Assembly: GCA_016872225.1 (NCBI GenBank)
Contig: VHAW01000035.1
Span: 1-13,959, forward strand
Direction: 5' to 3'
Source: Sphingomonadales bacterium
Lineage (GTDB): Bacteria; Bacteroidota; Bacteroidia; UBA7662
DNA length: 13,959 nucleotides
This document shows, piece by piece, positions 1-7,805 of the stretch. The notes below the pieces were generated by a model. The model did no database searches. It was given only the letters and a program-made list of their open reading frames with translations, and was not told where the DNA came from. The position numbers were made by a program, and so were the translations under genes. Each line of letters starts with the position of its first letter. The stretch's first letter is position 1.

Positions 1-1546
1 CCGTACCCAGTTCACGAATATTCATAAGTTTGTAGGTGTAAACCCTGGCATCACGTCCTTCGATGGGGCAATTATTATCAAAGGCATTTATCTGAAATTT
101 ATTGCTGGAATTCTGAACCCCGCATATCCCGAGACTCTTGGGAAGGTTGGAGCAATCGGTAGCCCAAACTAATTTCACGCCGCTTTGTACGAGACCAGAG
201 AAACCGATTCCGGCTGGTGTGCCGTTACCGTAATTGATAGTATTAATGGGAAAAGCTGGTGGATTGGGTGGCAAGGAATTGTCTGTGATGCGTTGCAATC
301 TAGCGCAAGGAGGTTGGGCACAATTGTTAAGGGCCGGAAAATTGGTGGCCAGCTGGTTACCACGCACAAAGACATTAACGGTTTCTTGAATCGGTATCCA
401 TGTCGCAGGATTACTGGGGTTCCCTGACAGGGACGGAAATGCATCATACACATTAATAAAACTCTCGATGGTATCCCCCGCATAGAAAGTGCCTTCAAAA
501 GTAGGCAACCCCCCAATCGCTGGAAAAGGAGATTCAATAATGGGCGGGCGCTGGCTGAAGATGCCCCCCAAGGGACCACTGGGGTTGAACACCGGTGGAG
601 AAACCGGAGGATTTGGCAAGATTTTGAGGCTGAAGTCCCGGTAAACTTCGGCAATCTTCTGGCCACAGCGGAACGCCGAAACCTTGATGATGGTGATAAA
701 CGTGCCTAGGGTGGTTGGTTTGTACACGATTTCCCCGGTCGTCAAGTTGATAGGAAAATTGGCGGCACTAACCAAGGGTGGTCCCAACAAACCCGGCAAT
801 GGATTTCCTTGCGAATATCCGTTGTTATAGGAATAAGGGGCACTTGGGGAAGCGCCGAGGGGAAAATCAATTCCAAAAGAAGTACTATCTAAATCCGCAT
901 CAAAAGCCAAAGACTGAAGAAAGATCGTGTCTATTGGATTAAGGATTGAAAATGCAGTAGGATCAGTAGCAAATTCAGGTGATTTATCGCAAAGTTGGGC
1001 AGGTGTAAGCGTAACATTGGTTACAGGATCACGGTAGGGAAACATTTTCACAATCAACGTTTGGGTACCATTTGATGCGGTGCTATTGTTGATCTCTGGG
1101 CGGCAACAAGGAATGCCATTTACACTTTGGGTTGTGTGAAACGTGTAGCCCGCGGGAGGCGGCGGTCCGAGAGCAGAAAGATCCACCGTTCCCCTAAAAA
1201 TATAACGGGCTACCGATCCTTGGTTTTGGTTGGTGGCGGTGGTTGGCGGGTTGCAACTCAAGTAATTGTTTCCCGGGCAACGAGGAGAAATGTCTTCTGG
1301 TGAACCAGGCAGAATAGGCAAATTTGTGGTACCATGAGGTCCTTGCAAGGCCAATGCCGTTTGTGACCACGAAATGCCGGCACAATCCCTATAAACCTTG
1401 ATAGTGAATTCAAAAAAACCACCCCCTAAACATCGATAAGAAATTTCGCCTCCGAGAAGGTGAGAAGCCTGCATTTCGGGTCTATATATCAAAGTAACCA
1501 TCAGGACCATCACGGCAATCAACCAAGCCTTAGATATTGACTTCAT
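1..1546 (-). CDS. Large secreted Bacteroidota surface protein (ASHLLGGEISY-type N-terminus), 3' part beyond left edge
   Basis: Reading the minus strand from the ATG at 1546, I translated an open frame of about 515 codons to the window edge without a stop. Residues 1-27 form a signal peptide (MKSISK, then a hydrophobic stretch, likely cut after MQA). The mature protein begins SHLLGGEISYRC and continues with FEFTIKVYRDCAG. This opening is typical of very long secreted Bacteroidota proteins that often carry PKD/Ig-like repeats and end in a gliding-motility-associated (CHU_C) or T9SS sorting domain; that end would lie outside the window, so the sorting route is inferred. The visible part is rich in Pro, Asn, Thr and paired Cys (for example CC near IPCCRPE, and NNCAQPPC), suggesting an extracellular, disulfide-bearing, non-enzymatic adhesin-like protein. 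The gene lies 74 bases downstream of the gamma-carbonic-anhydrase gene on the same strand. The gap contains a near-match TATTTTG at 1566-1572 (minus), so it may have its own promoter. Specific ligand or role is unknown. Confidence 0.85.
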   Translation of the reverse strand, partial: MKSISKAWLIAVMVLMVTLIYRPEMQASHLLGGEISYRCLGGGFFEFTIKVYRDCAGISWSQTALALQGPHGTTNLPILPGSPEDISPRCPGNNYLSCNPPTTATNQNQGSVARYIFRGTVDLSALGPPPPAGYTFHTTQSVNGIPCCRPEINNSTASNGTQTLIVKMFPYRDPVTNVTLTPAQLCDKSPEFATDPTAFSILNPIDTIFLQSLAFDADLDSTSFGIDFPLGASPSAPYSYNNGYSQGNPLPGLLGPPLVSAANFPINLTTGEIVYKPTTLGTFITIIKVSAFRCGQKIAEVYRDFSLKILPNPPVSPPVFNPSGPLGGIFSQRPPIIESPFPAIGGLPTFEGTFYAGDTIESFINVYDAFPSLSGNPSNPATWIPIQETVNVFVRGNQLATNFPALNNCAQPPCARLQRITDNSLPPNPPAFPINTINYGNGTPAGIGFSGLVQSGVKLVWATDCSNLPKSLGICGVQNSSNKFQINAFDNNCPIEGRDARVYTYKLMNIRELGT

Positions 1547-1620
1547 AGAAGATTTATTAATGTTCCAAAATACAATAGAAAACACACCCATGAAATCAGA
1601 TATGCAGAATTTAGACCATT

Positions 1621-2196
1621 TTAATATTTAGGAAACTTGGGTAAACCATCGAGATTTTCCATCCAACTGGCGTAGTCCAGGTAGCGCAAAGCAGTTTGTT
1701 GCATAGACAACAATTGCTCGGGGTTAACCTTTTTGACAGCCTTGGCAGGAATCCCTGCGTAGATATGCCCAGATAAACAGCGAAAATTTTCGAGAACCAC
1801 GGCCCCAGCGGCCACAATGCAGCCCCGTTCCACCACCGCATGGTCCATCACGATAGCCCCCATACCGATCAATGCATCATCTTCGATGGTGCAACCGTGC
1901 ACGATGGCTCGATGTCCAATGCTGACCCCCGATCCGATGCAAGTGGCTGCCTTGCGGTAGGTGCAATGGATCACCGCACCGTCTTGAATATTGGTGCGGT
2001 CGCCAATGCGAATGGAATGAACATCTCCACGGATGACCGCCTGAAACCAAACAGTGCAAGCATCCCCCAGGATGACGTCCCCTGTAAGAGTGGCGTTGGG
2101 GGCGATGAAACAATCCTTACCCCATACAGGCCGGATTCCATTCACGGAAACGATAAGGGGCAATTGTTTGGAGGTAGTACCGAAAGGTTGGCTCAT
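1621..2196 (-). CDS. Gamma-carbonic anhydrase family protein (left-handed beta-helix, hexapeptide repeats)
   Basis: The 191-residue product reads as a left-handed parallel beta-helix of the gamma-carbonic anhydrase / YrdA / PaaY group. Hexapeptide-like repeats run from about residue 28 to 150. The three expected metal-binding histidines are in place: H77 in AVIHCT, and H95 and H100 in IGHRAIVHGC. RGDVHSIRIGDRTNIQDG (56-73) is the family signature around the catalytic Arg/Asp region. Length is normal for the family (170-200). Family members form trimers with metal at the subunit interfaces; some hydrate CO2, while many bacterial ones have no demonstrated activity, so carbonic anhydrase function is only probable. 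It starts at ATG 2196, divergent from the cytochrome b5-like gene with 38 bases between starts, so the two probably share a short bidirectional promoter region. No in-frame problem is seen. Confidence 0.92.
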   Translation of the reverse strand: MSQPFGTTSKQLPLIVSVNGIRPVWGKDCFIAPNATLTGDVILGDACTVWFQAVIRGDVHSIRIGDRTNIQDGAVIHCTYRKAATCIGSGVSIGHRAIVHGCTIEDDALIGMGAIVMDHAVVERGCIVAAGAVVLENFRCLSGHIYAGIPAKAVKKVNPEQLLSMQQTALRYLDYASWMENLDGLPKFPKY

Positions 2197-2234
2197 GGTA
2201 TCGTTATGGATTGTGGAGTAGGAATCTTTATCAA

Positions 2235-2528
2235 ATGAAAGATAAAACTGACTTGACCCCGAAATTTAAAGCCATGGAGTCCTTAAATAATTTGCCATCG
2301 TATACACGGGCAGAATTGGCCTTGCGAAACGGACAAGATCGACCTGAGATTTGGCTCGCTTGGGAGGGGATGATCTATGATTTAAGCGAAAGTCGGCTCT
2401 GGAAAAACGGCAAGCATTACGAACACTGGGCAGGCCAAGACCTTACCGATGAACTGGCAGAAAGTCCGCATGGTCGGCGTGTTTTTGAAGGACGTGTGCC
2501 TATTGGAATTTTGGACCAACAGACATGA
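2235..2528 (+). CDS. Small cytochrome b5-like heme-binding domain protein
   Basis: This 97-residue protein matches the small stand-alone cytochrome b5-like family (predicted heme/steroid-binding, COG4892 type). Seen directly: YTRAELALRNG (23-33), PEIWLAWEGMIYDLSESRLW (37-56), NGKHYEHWAGQDLTDEL (58-74) and SPHGRRVFEG (77-86). The AW.G.IYDLS...LW and H..HWAGQDLT blocks are the family core. H61 or H64 together with H79 are the likely heme ligands, by analogy. There is no signal peptide, membrane segment or fused partner, so it should be a soluble cytoplasmic heme carrier or electron-transfer protein, though no reductase is adjacent. The start is uncertain: ATG 2235 was chosen, an in-frame TTG at 2211 is possible, and ATG 2274 (84 residues) would fit the usual family length well. 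It is divergent from the gamma-carbonic-anhydrase-like gene and convergent with the zinc-ribbon gene. Confidence 0.8.
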   Translation: MKDKTDLTPKFKAMESLNNLPSYTRAELALRNGQDRPEIWLAWEGMIYDLSESRLWKNGKHYEHWAGQDLTDELAESPHGRRVFEGRVPIGILDQQT

Positions 2529-2585
2529 AACTACGGCTGATTATGTAGCCAATAAATTGATTTACAGGAAGTTATTAAGAAATAC

Positions 2586-3326
2586 CTAAGAGGCAACCAG
2601 GGCTTCCATATCCGCATCCACGAGGATACGACCGCAATGCTCGCAAACGGTGATCTTTTTGCGCAAACGGATGTCCATCTGGCGCTGCGGGGGAATATGG
2701 TTGAAACAACCACCGCAGGCGTCTCTTTGTACACTCACGACCGCAAGACCGTTGCGGGCATTTCCACGAATACGCTGATAGGAAGATAGTAACCTCGTCT
2801 CGATTTTCTTGGTGGCTTTCTCCACCTCTTTATTAAGATTTTTTTCTTCTTCCTCGGTTTCAGCAATAATGCTGCCCAATTCGGTGCGCTTCAATCCCAG
2901 ATCGTTACGACGACCTTCGAGTTGCTCCATCAAGTTTTGCAAATCCACCGTACGAGCTTCCAGTTGATGCTTGAATTCCTTGATTTTTTTCTCGGCAATT
3001 TGGATTTCCAAGGATTGGATTTCGATTTCTTTGCTCAAAGCATCGAATTCTCGGCTGTTCTTAACCCCCATAATCTGAGTTTCGTAGCGGGTTTTGTGCT
3101 GTTGAGCCACTTTCAAACCGGCTTCTTTCTCAGCAATCAAGCGCTTAATTTGTCCGATTTCTTCATTTTGGCGTTCCAACCTGGTTTCCATCCCAACGAC
3201 CTCATCCTCTAAATCTTGCACCTCCATCGGGAGTTCTCCCCTGTAGGTACGAAGGCGATCGATCTCCGATTCTAGATGCTGAAGTTTGAACAGGTTAACC
3301 AGTTTGTTTTCGACGCTATGATCCAT
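2586..3326 (-). CDS. Coiled-coil protein with C4-type zinc ribbon (COG1579 / CT398-like)
   Basis: The product is 246 residues. A long, Glu/Lys/Leu-rich antiparallel coiled coil fills about residues 8-190, interrupted by the conserved loop GVKNSREFDALSKEIE that marks this family. It ends in a zinc ribbon with C204-x2-C207 and C228-x2-C231. The role is unsettled: the ribbon suggests nucleic-acid or protein binding, and a chlamydial homologue (CT398) has been linked to sigma factor and secretion partners. I chose ATG 3326 because it begins at the conserved MDHSVENKLVNLFKLQ block. It overlaps the upstream Nif3 gene by 11 bases, which suggests translational coupling. An alternative ATG at 3392 would add 22 unconserved-looking residues inside Nif3. 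The Nif3 plus zinc-ribbon order is familiar to me from Bacteroidota. The gene is convergent with the cytochrome b5-like gene, 57 bases apart, with no obvious terminator. Confidence 0.9.
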   Translation of the reverse strand: MDHSVENKLVNLFKLQHLESEIDRLRTYRGELPMEVQDLEDEVVGMETRLERQNEEIGQIKRLIAEKEAGLKVAQQHKTRYETQIMGVKNSREFDALSKEIEIQSLEIQIAEKKIKEFKHQLEARTVDLQNLMEQLEGRRNDLGLKRTELGSIIAETEEEEKNLNKEVEKATKKIETRLLSSYQRIRGNARNGLAVVSVQRDACGGCFNHIPPQRQMDIRLRKKITVCEHCGRILVDADMEALVAS

Positions 3327-4452
3327 GGGTTTCGTTTCGTGATGGGAAATATTGAGTGGGGTTCTGTGAACTTCGGGTTTGAAGGACCGCAAAGGTACTG
3401 AAAAATGGTTGAATTATGGCCTGAATCCGTTCGATGACAGGAATTTCGGTTTCTGAATGACCAGCCTCCACAAGCAGCAATTGATCCATCACATCCAAAA
3501 AGTGATGATGCTTGACTTCGGAAGTTAAATAAACTTGGGCCCCAGCGGCTTTGGCTTTGGGCCATAAATCAGCCCCTGAACCACCACAAAAGGCAATTCG
3601 AGTAATCTTTGGTGGAAAGAATGTTGATTCTGCAACAATATTAGTGTGCCTGAGTGGACAGCCCAATGTTTTGTAGAACAGTGCAAGCAGCTCATGGACA
3701 TGCAATGGTTCAGGCAAATCACCAACCATTCCGATGCCGTAATATGGCGCGATTTGTTCCAAGGCAATGATTTGGTAGGCCACTTCCTCGTAGGGATGGG
3801 CTCGCTTCATGGCATCCACCACCTCATGGGTTTTCCACCGCTCCAATACCAGTTCCAAACGAATTTCCTCCACGAGTTCCCTGGTATTCAATGACCCCAA
3901 ATGGGGATTCGCTCCCTCCAAAGGCTTAAACGTTCCCGTTCCCTGGACCCCGAAGCTGGCCTCGCCATAATTCCCAAGGACCCCGGCACCCGCTTCAAAA
4001 AGAGCATTCCGTAAGGATTCAGCGTGCTCTAAAGGCACATAGACGACCAATTGCATCAGGGGAGCCTTCAACGGTTCCAGAGCCTGCCGGTTCAGTAAGC
4101 CCCAAGCGTCAGCCAAAACACCGTTGACTCCGTTGGGCATGGCGTCCAAATTGGTATGGGCCGCATAAGCGGTCATGCCCTTCTCGAGCAAAGTGTGTAA
4201 CAAACGCTCCACACGGGATTCCTCCCCCAACTTACGCAAAGGATGAAAAAGCAAGGGATGATGCGTGACCAGCAAGTTGCAACCGCGTTGTTCCGCTTCG
4301 TGAATCATCCCCTCCGTAACATCCAGACCTACCATAACCCCTTGGAGTTCGCGGGAAGTCCGGCCACACTGTAAACCGCAGGCATCGTAAGCCTGCTGCA
4401 TTCCCTTGGGAAATAATCGATCAAGAAGATGAACCGCTTCAGCAATAAGCAT
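3316..4452 (-). CDS. Nif3-like dinuclear metal centre protein (YqfO type with inserted domain)
   Basis: This 378-residue protein has the Nif3/GTP cyclohydrolase I type 2-like fold. Seen: THHPLLFHPL (63-72, metal ligands H64 and H65), AHTNLD (98-103, ligand D103) and GHSETE near the end (H332 and E336, the conserved His-x3-Glu pair). The length matches the long YqfO subtype, which carries a CutA/PII-like insertion in the middle; residues about 125-230, including QLVVYVPLEHAESLRNALFEAGAG, correspond to it. Members form hexameric toroids with a two-metal site facing the cavity; the cellular substrate is unknown, so the common label 'GTP cyclohydrolase' should not be taken as an assigned activity. 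ATG 4452 was preferred over an in-frame TTG at 4464 because MLIAEAVHLLDRLFP matches the usual beginning of the family. It is divergent from lpxK and overlaps the zinc-ribbon gene by 11 bases. Confidence 0.92.
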   Translation of the reverse strand: MLIAEAVHLLDRLFPKGMQQAYDACGLQCGRTSRELQGVMVGLDVTEGMIHEAEQRGCNLLVTHHPLLFHPLRKLGEESRVERLLHTLLEKGMTAYAAHTNLDAMPNGVNGVLADAWGLLNRQALEPLKAPLMQLVVYVPLEHAESLRNALFEAGAGVLGNYGEASFGVQGTGTFKPLEGANPHLGSLNTRELVEEIRLELVLERWKTHEVVDAMKRAHPYEEVAYQIIALEQIAPYYGIGMVGDLPEPLHVHELLALFYKTLGCPLRHTNIVAESTFFPPKITRIAFCGGSGADLWPKAKAAGAQVYLTSEVKHHHFLDVMDQLLLVEAGHSETEIPVIERIQAIIQPFFSTFAVLQTRSSQNPTQYFPSRNETHGS

Positions 4453-4485
4453 AGTCTTCGGCAAAAAGTATGGTTTAAATGGATA

Positions 4486-4505
4486 AAGGTTCGGTAGAGA
4501 ACCTT
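4486..4505. repeat. Perfect 7-bp-arm inverted repeat between the Nif3 and lpxK genes
   Basis: AAGGTTC (4486-4492) and GAACCTT (4499-4505) are exact reverse complements, separated by the six bases GGTAGA. The repeat lies in the 143-base divergent gap between the Nif3 start (4452) and the lpxK start (4596). It is not followed by a T run on either strand, so a rho-independent terminator is unlikely. An operator for the divergent genes or an mRNA leader hairpin is possible. No regulator can be named. Confidence 0.5.
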
Positions 4506-4551
4506 GAGATTAAGTAAATTGAACCAAAGAATCAAAAATAATCCAGCATCT

Positions 4552-4559
4552 TACTTTTG
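4552..4559 (+). promoter_or_regulatory. Candidate Bacteroidota -7 box upstream of lpxK
   Basis: TACTTTTG matches the Bacteroidota -7 consensus TAnnTTTG exactly and lies 36 bases before the chosen lpxK start at 4596. A -33 TTG at the usual spacing is missing; the nearest upstream TTG (4519-4521) is too far. An A/T-rich 8-mer like this can occur by chance, so support is modest. If it is used, transcription would begin after about 4565 and exclude the upstream TTG at 4557 as the start codon. Confidence 0.35.
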
Positions 4560-4595
4560 CAAAACAGACCCCGCCTATCTTACGAAACTGCCCCG

Positions 4596-5693
4596 TTGAA
4601 AATTCAATTTCTTTCTCGTATTCAGGATCAGCCTTGGCTTCGACCCCTGCTATGGCCACTGTCCCAATTGTATGGGCTAATCACTTTTCTGCGAAACGTA
4701 GCCTATGACCGCGGTTGGCTGAAATCCCACACACCGGATATTCCTTTGGTCTGCATCGGCAACATCAATGCAGGCGGTTCGGGCAAAACACCGCATACCG
4801 AACTTATTGCGGCCTACCTGTTCGAAGTCCTCGGTCCTGTGGCTATCCTTTCAAGGGGCTACGGTCGGCAAAGCAAAGGTTTTCATTTGGCCAAGGCGGG
4901 GGATACCCCGGCACTTCTTGGAGACGAGGCCCATATGCTCCATGCCAAATTACCCTTCATCCCCCTGGCCGTCTGCGAAGACCGATTGAGAGGCATTCAA
5001 CAACTGCAGGCCCTTCATCCTGAACTAAAAGCCATAGTGATGGACGACGGATTTCAGCATCGCCGGGTACGACCTCATTGGAATATTGTGTTAAGCGATT
5101 ACAGCAAGCCATTCTTTGACGACCAGTTACTTCCAATGGGTGGATTGCGGGAATATAAAACGGCGTACCGCAGAGCCGATATGATTATCTTCACCAAATG
5201 CCCTGCAGCCATAAGGCTCTATGACCGTAAATACTACGGAGGCCGCATAGCTGACTTTTCCGCTGAACGCATTCTTTATTCCTCCCTGATTCATTTAGAA
5301 CCAATATTCATGGAGCCCTTTGAGCAAATTACGCTTAATCATGATGGCCATTATTTATTAGTCACAGGAATTGCTAACACTGATTTGTTATGCGATCATC
5401 TCAACAATATTGGATTGATTTATAAACATCTTGCCTATGCCGACCATATGGAATATTCCCCCAATGTTTTACAAGAAATTCAATCAGCCTTTGAAAACCT
5501 GCATAGCCCCCACAAAGCTATCCTCACGACCGAAAAGGATTTTGTTAAACTCGTTTCGAATACCATATTCTTCATACAGAACCGCATACCCTTGGCTTAT
5601 ATCCCCATAGAAATTGATTTTCAAGAACGCGATCGCAAACAATTGCAAGTGCATTTGAATAATTTCGCTGAGAAATGCCGAGAAAGATACTGA
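4596..5693 (+). CDS. lpxK: Tetraacyldisaccharide 4'-kinase LpxK
   Basis: LpxK phosphorylates the 4' position of the tetraacyldisaccharide-1-phosphate lipid A precursor at the inner membrane, the sixth step of the Raetz pathway. Numbering from TTG 4596, I see an N-terminal hydrophobic/amphipathic anchor (PLLWPLSQLYGLITFLRN, about 17-34), the P-loop GNINAGGSGKTP (55-66), SRGYGR (86-91), GDEA (109-112) and the signature DDGFQHRR (150-157), all diagnostic of LpxK. The product is about 365 residues, slightly over the usual 330-350. No in-frame ATG exists near the N-terminus. TTG 4596 was chosen because it sits at a family-typical distance from the SQLYG block; TTG 4557 (378 residues) is the alternative and overlaps a promoter-like box. 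The stop overlaps the following porin-like gene by 19 bases, suggesting coupled expression of lipid A synthesis with an outer-membrane protein. The C-terminal third is more A/T-rich but intact. Confidence 0.95.
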   Translation: MKIQFLSRIQDQPWLRPLLWPLSQLYGLITFLRNVAYDRGWLKSHTPDIPLVCIGNINAGGSGKTPHTELIAAYLFEVLGPVAILSRGYGRQSKGFHLAKAGDTPALLGDEAHMLHAKLPFIPLAVCEDRLRGIQQLQALHPELKAIVMDDGFQHRRVRPHWNIVLSDYSKPFFDDQLLPMGGLREYKTAYRRADMIIFTKCPAAIRLYDRKYYGGRIADFSAERILYSSLIHLEPIFMEPFEQITLNHDGHYLLVTGIANTDLLCDHLNNIGLIYKHLAYADHMEYSPNVLQEIQSAFENLHSPHKAILTTEKDFVKLVSNTIFFIQNRIPLAYIPIEIDFQERDRKQLQVHLNNFAEKCRERY

Positions 5694-7738
5694 GCGCGAA
5701 GCGATATTTGGTTTACGGGCCATGGGTCGTCCTCTGGGGCACCCTCCTGAACACGTCCAACACGCTGGCCCAGTCAACGGGGACCCCATGGTCTGAATCT
5801 CAATCCACATGGTCCATGCGTGAACTGGCGGGATTCTGCTTGGATACCACACTGTTCCAAAAATGGATCCATAACCGAGACACCTTGGATAGCGATTCTA
5901 CCGAGCTCTTTTCCAGGATGGTGCAACCAAGCGCCAGCGGATATGGCCATGAAATCCATACTGGTGGAGTAGGCTACCCTTCCACTTCCTTGTGGTGGAA
6001 TCCCAAGAATGGAAATTCTGAATCGAACAGCATGGGGATATTCAATACCTATATGCGTCAGTATAATACCTTCTACTTCCCAATCATTCCGATCACTCGT
6101 ATTGAATTTCAAGCCGGAGGAAATAATTTACAAATTTTTCAACTCAATCACCACCAACGGATTGGACCCTCCCTGGGTGCCGGAATACAATTCCGCAATA
6201 TCACCCACAATGGATTTCTTCAACAATCAGGATCAAAAATTCGTAACACAGATATGTATATCGTCGGCAGTCTACGGCCAGGCAGGCATTTTATGCTCGC
6301 CTCCTTGCAAGTTTTGGCGGCTGATATTAGCGAAAACGGAGGGATTACCTCCAATACTCTACCTGCTGCTTCCGGATACAACCCCTTGAATTTGAACATT
6401 CACCTTCGAAATGCGGCTTCCAAACACCAAGCGGAAATTTGGAACCTGGAAAATCATTGGTCGTGGCGAGTTCATCAACCCCACTCCCCTCGTATGGTGC
6501 ACCGTCTTCACAAACAAACGCTGCGCTGGCAATTCAGCGATGAAAACGTAGCCAACAATTTGGCCTTTTATCCGGATCCATCTCTGCTCATAGACAGCAC
6601 CTCGTCAAGAGACAGCCTGAGACACTCCATTTGGACCCATTCCTTGGGGATGGAACACCGCAATGCCCAAGGCATTCTCGTTCAATACGGAGTGGAGTTT
6701 TCACACCTGCATTATTTCAGTGGCTCCGCGATACATTCTCCCAAGAATAGCCTACCGAATGCCCTGCGTTCCGATCTGGGTTTGATGACCTATGGGCGCT
6801 GGGAAATTCTTCGTAAGGGCTTTTGGATCGATTGGCGACAAGGACTGTACCACAACTTCTTGCCTTTGATGAGCAGCTTGAAATTGGGATGGCATGCCCT
6901 GGCCCACAATGAGAACCTTCATCAAGTCATCCATGATTCAACAAAGGTGATCGGCCATCATGTTCGAGGCAGGTTTCTAACCAGTGTACAGTTGGAGGCT
7001 TATGTAGATCCACCGACTTATGCTCAACGATGGATAAAGACCAATTCAATGGCTTGGAATTTGCCAGAATTACAATCCGCGCATGGCCTACTGCTCACCT
7101 CGGAATGGCAACCTCGTGGCCATCCCAAAGATCGTTGGATCCTTCGAATGGGCATGATGCGTCAACTGATTGGTCTTGGATTTGCGACTACAGACACCTT
7201 TCCCCAACAAAGCCTCTCTTCCATTCCCACCCCCCACATGACCAACAATCAAGAAATTGTAGCCTATTTGGGCCTGCGCTCTCTGGGTACCCTTCAGACC
7301 GGCAAGATTGGTCGCCTCCAGGGAGCTTGGCGATATCATCATTTGTGGCAATGGTCCAACAGCGAGACATGGGTTCCGTTGCCTTTATGGGCTTGCGATG
7401 ATTGGCTGTATATACAGCGACGCACTTTAGCAGGATGGACATGGTTGGCCGGGCTGGCAGTTCGGTACCAAACTCCCTTTACGGCGCCCAATTACCGTCC
7501 TGAATTGGGCATGTGGACGTTGGGCCTTTCGGATCAATTAGGTAACAGGACAAGGGCAAGCGGTGATTATCCCGTCATGGATCTCCTTGCTGGAATCAGA
7601 GTCCAAAAGACGCTGCTCTATATCCGATGGGAACACGCCAACATGGGTTGGCCCGCGAACATAGGCCAACTTTCTTCTGGCTATCCCTTGGGCAACAGAC
7701 GTTTACGATTCGGCTTGGATTGGAAATTCCTTGACTGA
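5675..7738 (+). CDS. Putative porin, outer-membrane beta-barrel protein
   Basis: The 687-residue product starts with a signal peptide (MPRKILSAKR, then a hydrophobic YLVYGPWVVLWGTLL, probable cut after TLA at residue 32). The rest has no long hydrophobic helix; it shows alternating aromatic/polar strands separated by loops, rich in Trp, His, Asn and Tyr, and ends with alternating strands RRLRFGLDWKFLD, as expected for an outer-membrane barrel. The blocks QIFQLNHHQRIGPSLGAGIQFRNI and later ADISENGGI resemble the Bacteroidota 'putative porin' family, whose members are 600-700 residues and of unknown substrate. Assignment to that family is from remembered pattern, not a search. The start ATG 5675 lies inside the last codons of lpxK (19-base overlap), so translation is probably coupled. 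No SusD- or TonB-box-like partner is adjacent, which argues against a SusC-type transporter. It is convergent with the next gene. Confidence 0.8.
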   Translation: MPRKILSAKRYLVYGPWVVLWGTLLNTSNTLAQSTGTPWSESQSTWSMRELAGFCLDTTLFQKWIHNRDTLDSDSTELFSRMVQPSASGYGHEIHTGGVGYPSTSLWWNPKNGNSESNSMGIFNTYMRQYNTFYFPIIPITRIEFQAGGNNLQIFQLNHHQRIGPSLGAGIQFRNITHNGFLQQSGSKIRNTDMYIVGSLRPGRHFMLASLQVLAADISENGGITSNTLPAASGYNPLNLNIHLRNAASKHQAEIWNLENHWSWRVHQPHSPRMVHRLHKQTLRWQFSDENVANNLAFYPDPSLLIDSTSSRDSLRHSIWTHSLGMEHRNAQGILVQYGVEFSHLHYFSGSAIHSPKNSLPNALRSDLGLMTYGRWEILRKGFWIDWRQGLYHNFLPLMSSLKLGWHALAHNENLHQVIHDSTKVIGHHVRGRFLTSVQLEAYVDPPTYAQRWIKTNSMAWNLPELQSAHGLLLTSEWQPRGHPKDRWILRMGMMRQLIGLGFATTDTFPQQSLSSIPTPHMTNNQEIVAYLGLRSLGTLQTGKIGRLQGAWRYHHLWQWSNSETWVPLPLWACDDWLYIQRRTLAGWTWLAGLAVRYQTPFTAPNYRPELGMWTLGLSDQLGNRTRASGDYPVMDLLAGIRVQKTLLYIRWEHANMGWPANIGQLSSGYPLGNRRLRFGLDWKFLD

Positions 7739-7805
7739 GATTCTTTGTCTAAAGTTACATCACCTTAGCCTAAGACGATGATACATGTCTTTGCGAAGAG
7801 GATGC

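Noticed and set aside
175..666. Minus-strand open frame of 163 codons and plus-strand frame 185-427
   Set aside because: Both lie in other frames of the long surface-protein gene, which has a signal peptide and coherent protein sequence; the translations look random and match nothing.
1840..2238. Plus-strand open frame of 132 codons opposite the gamma-carbonic-anhydrase gene
   Set aside because: It is antisense to a gene with all metal ligands in place, and the frame shows no recognisable domain.
2536..2551. GGCT...AGCC hairpin between the convergent cytochrome b5-like and zinc-ribbon genes
   Set aside because: The stem is only four bases and no T tract follows on either strand; too weak to call a terminator.
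5484..5852. Minus-strand open frame of 122 codons across the lpxK/porin junction
   Set aside because: It is antisense to two well-supported overlapping genes, and its translation has no recognisable features.
7764..7774. CTTAG-c-CTAAG palindrome between the convergent porin-like and 'AsnB' genes, considered as a bidirectional terminator
   Set aside because: The arms are five A/T-rich bases around a single base, with no adjacent T run, so a stable terminator hairpin is not supported.
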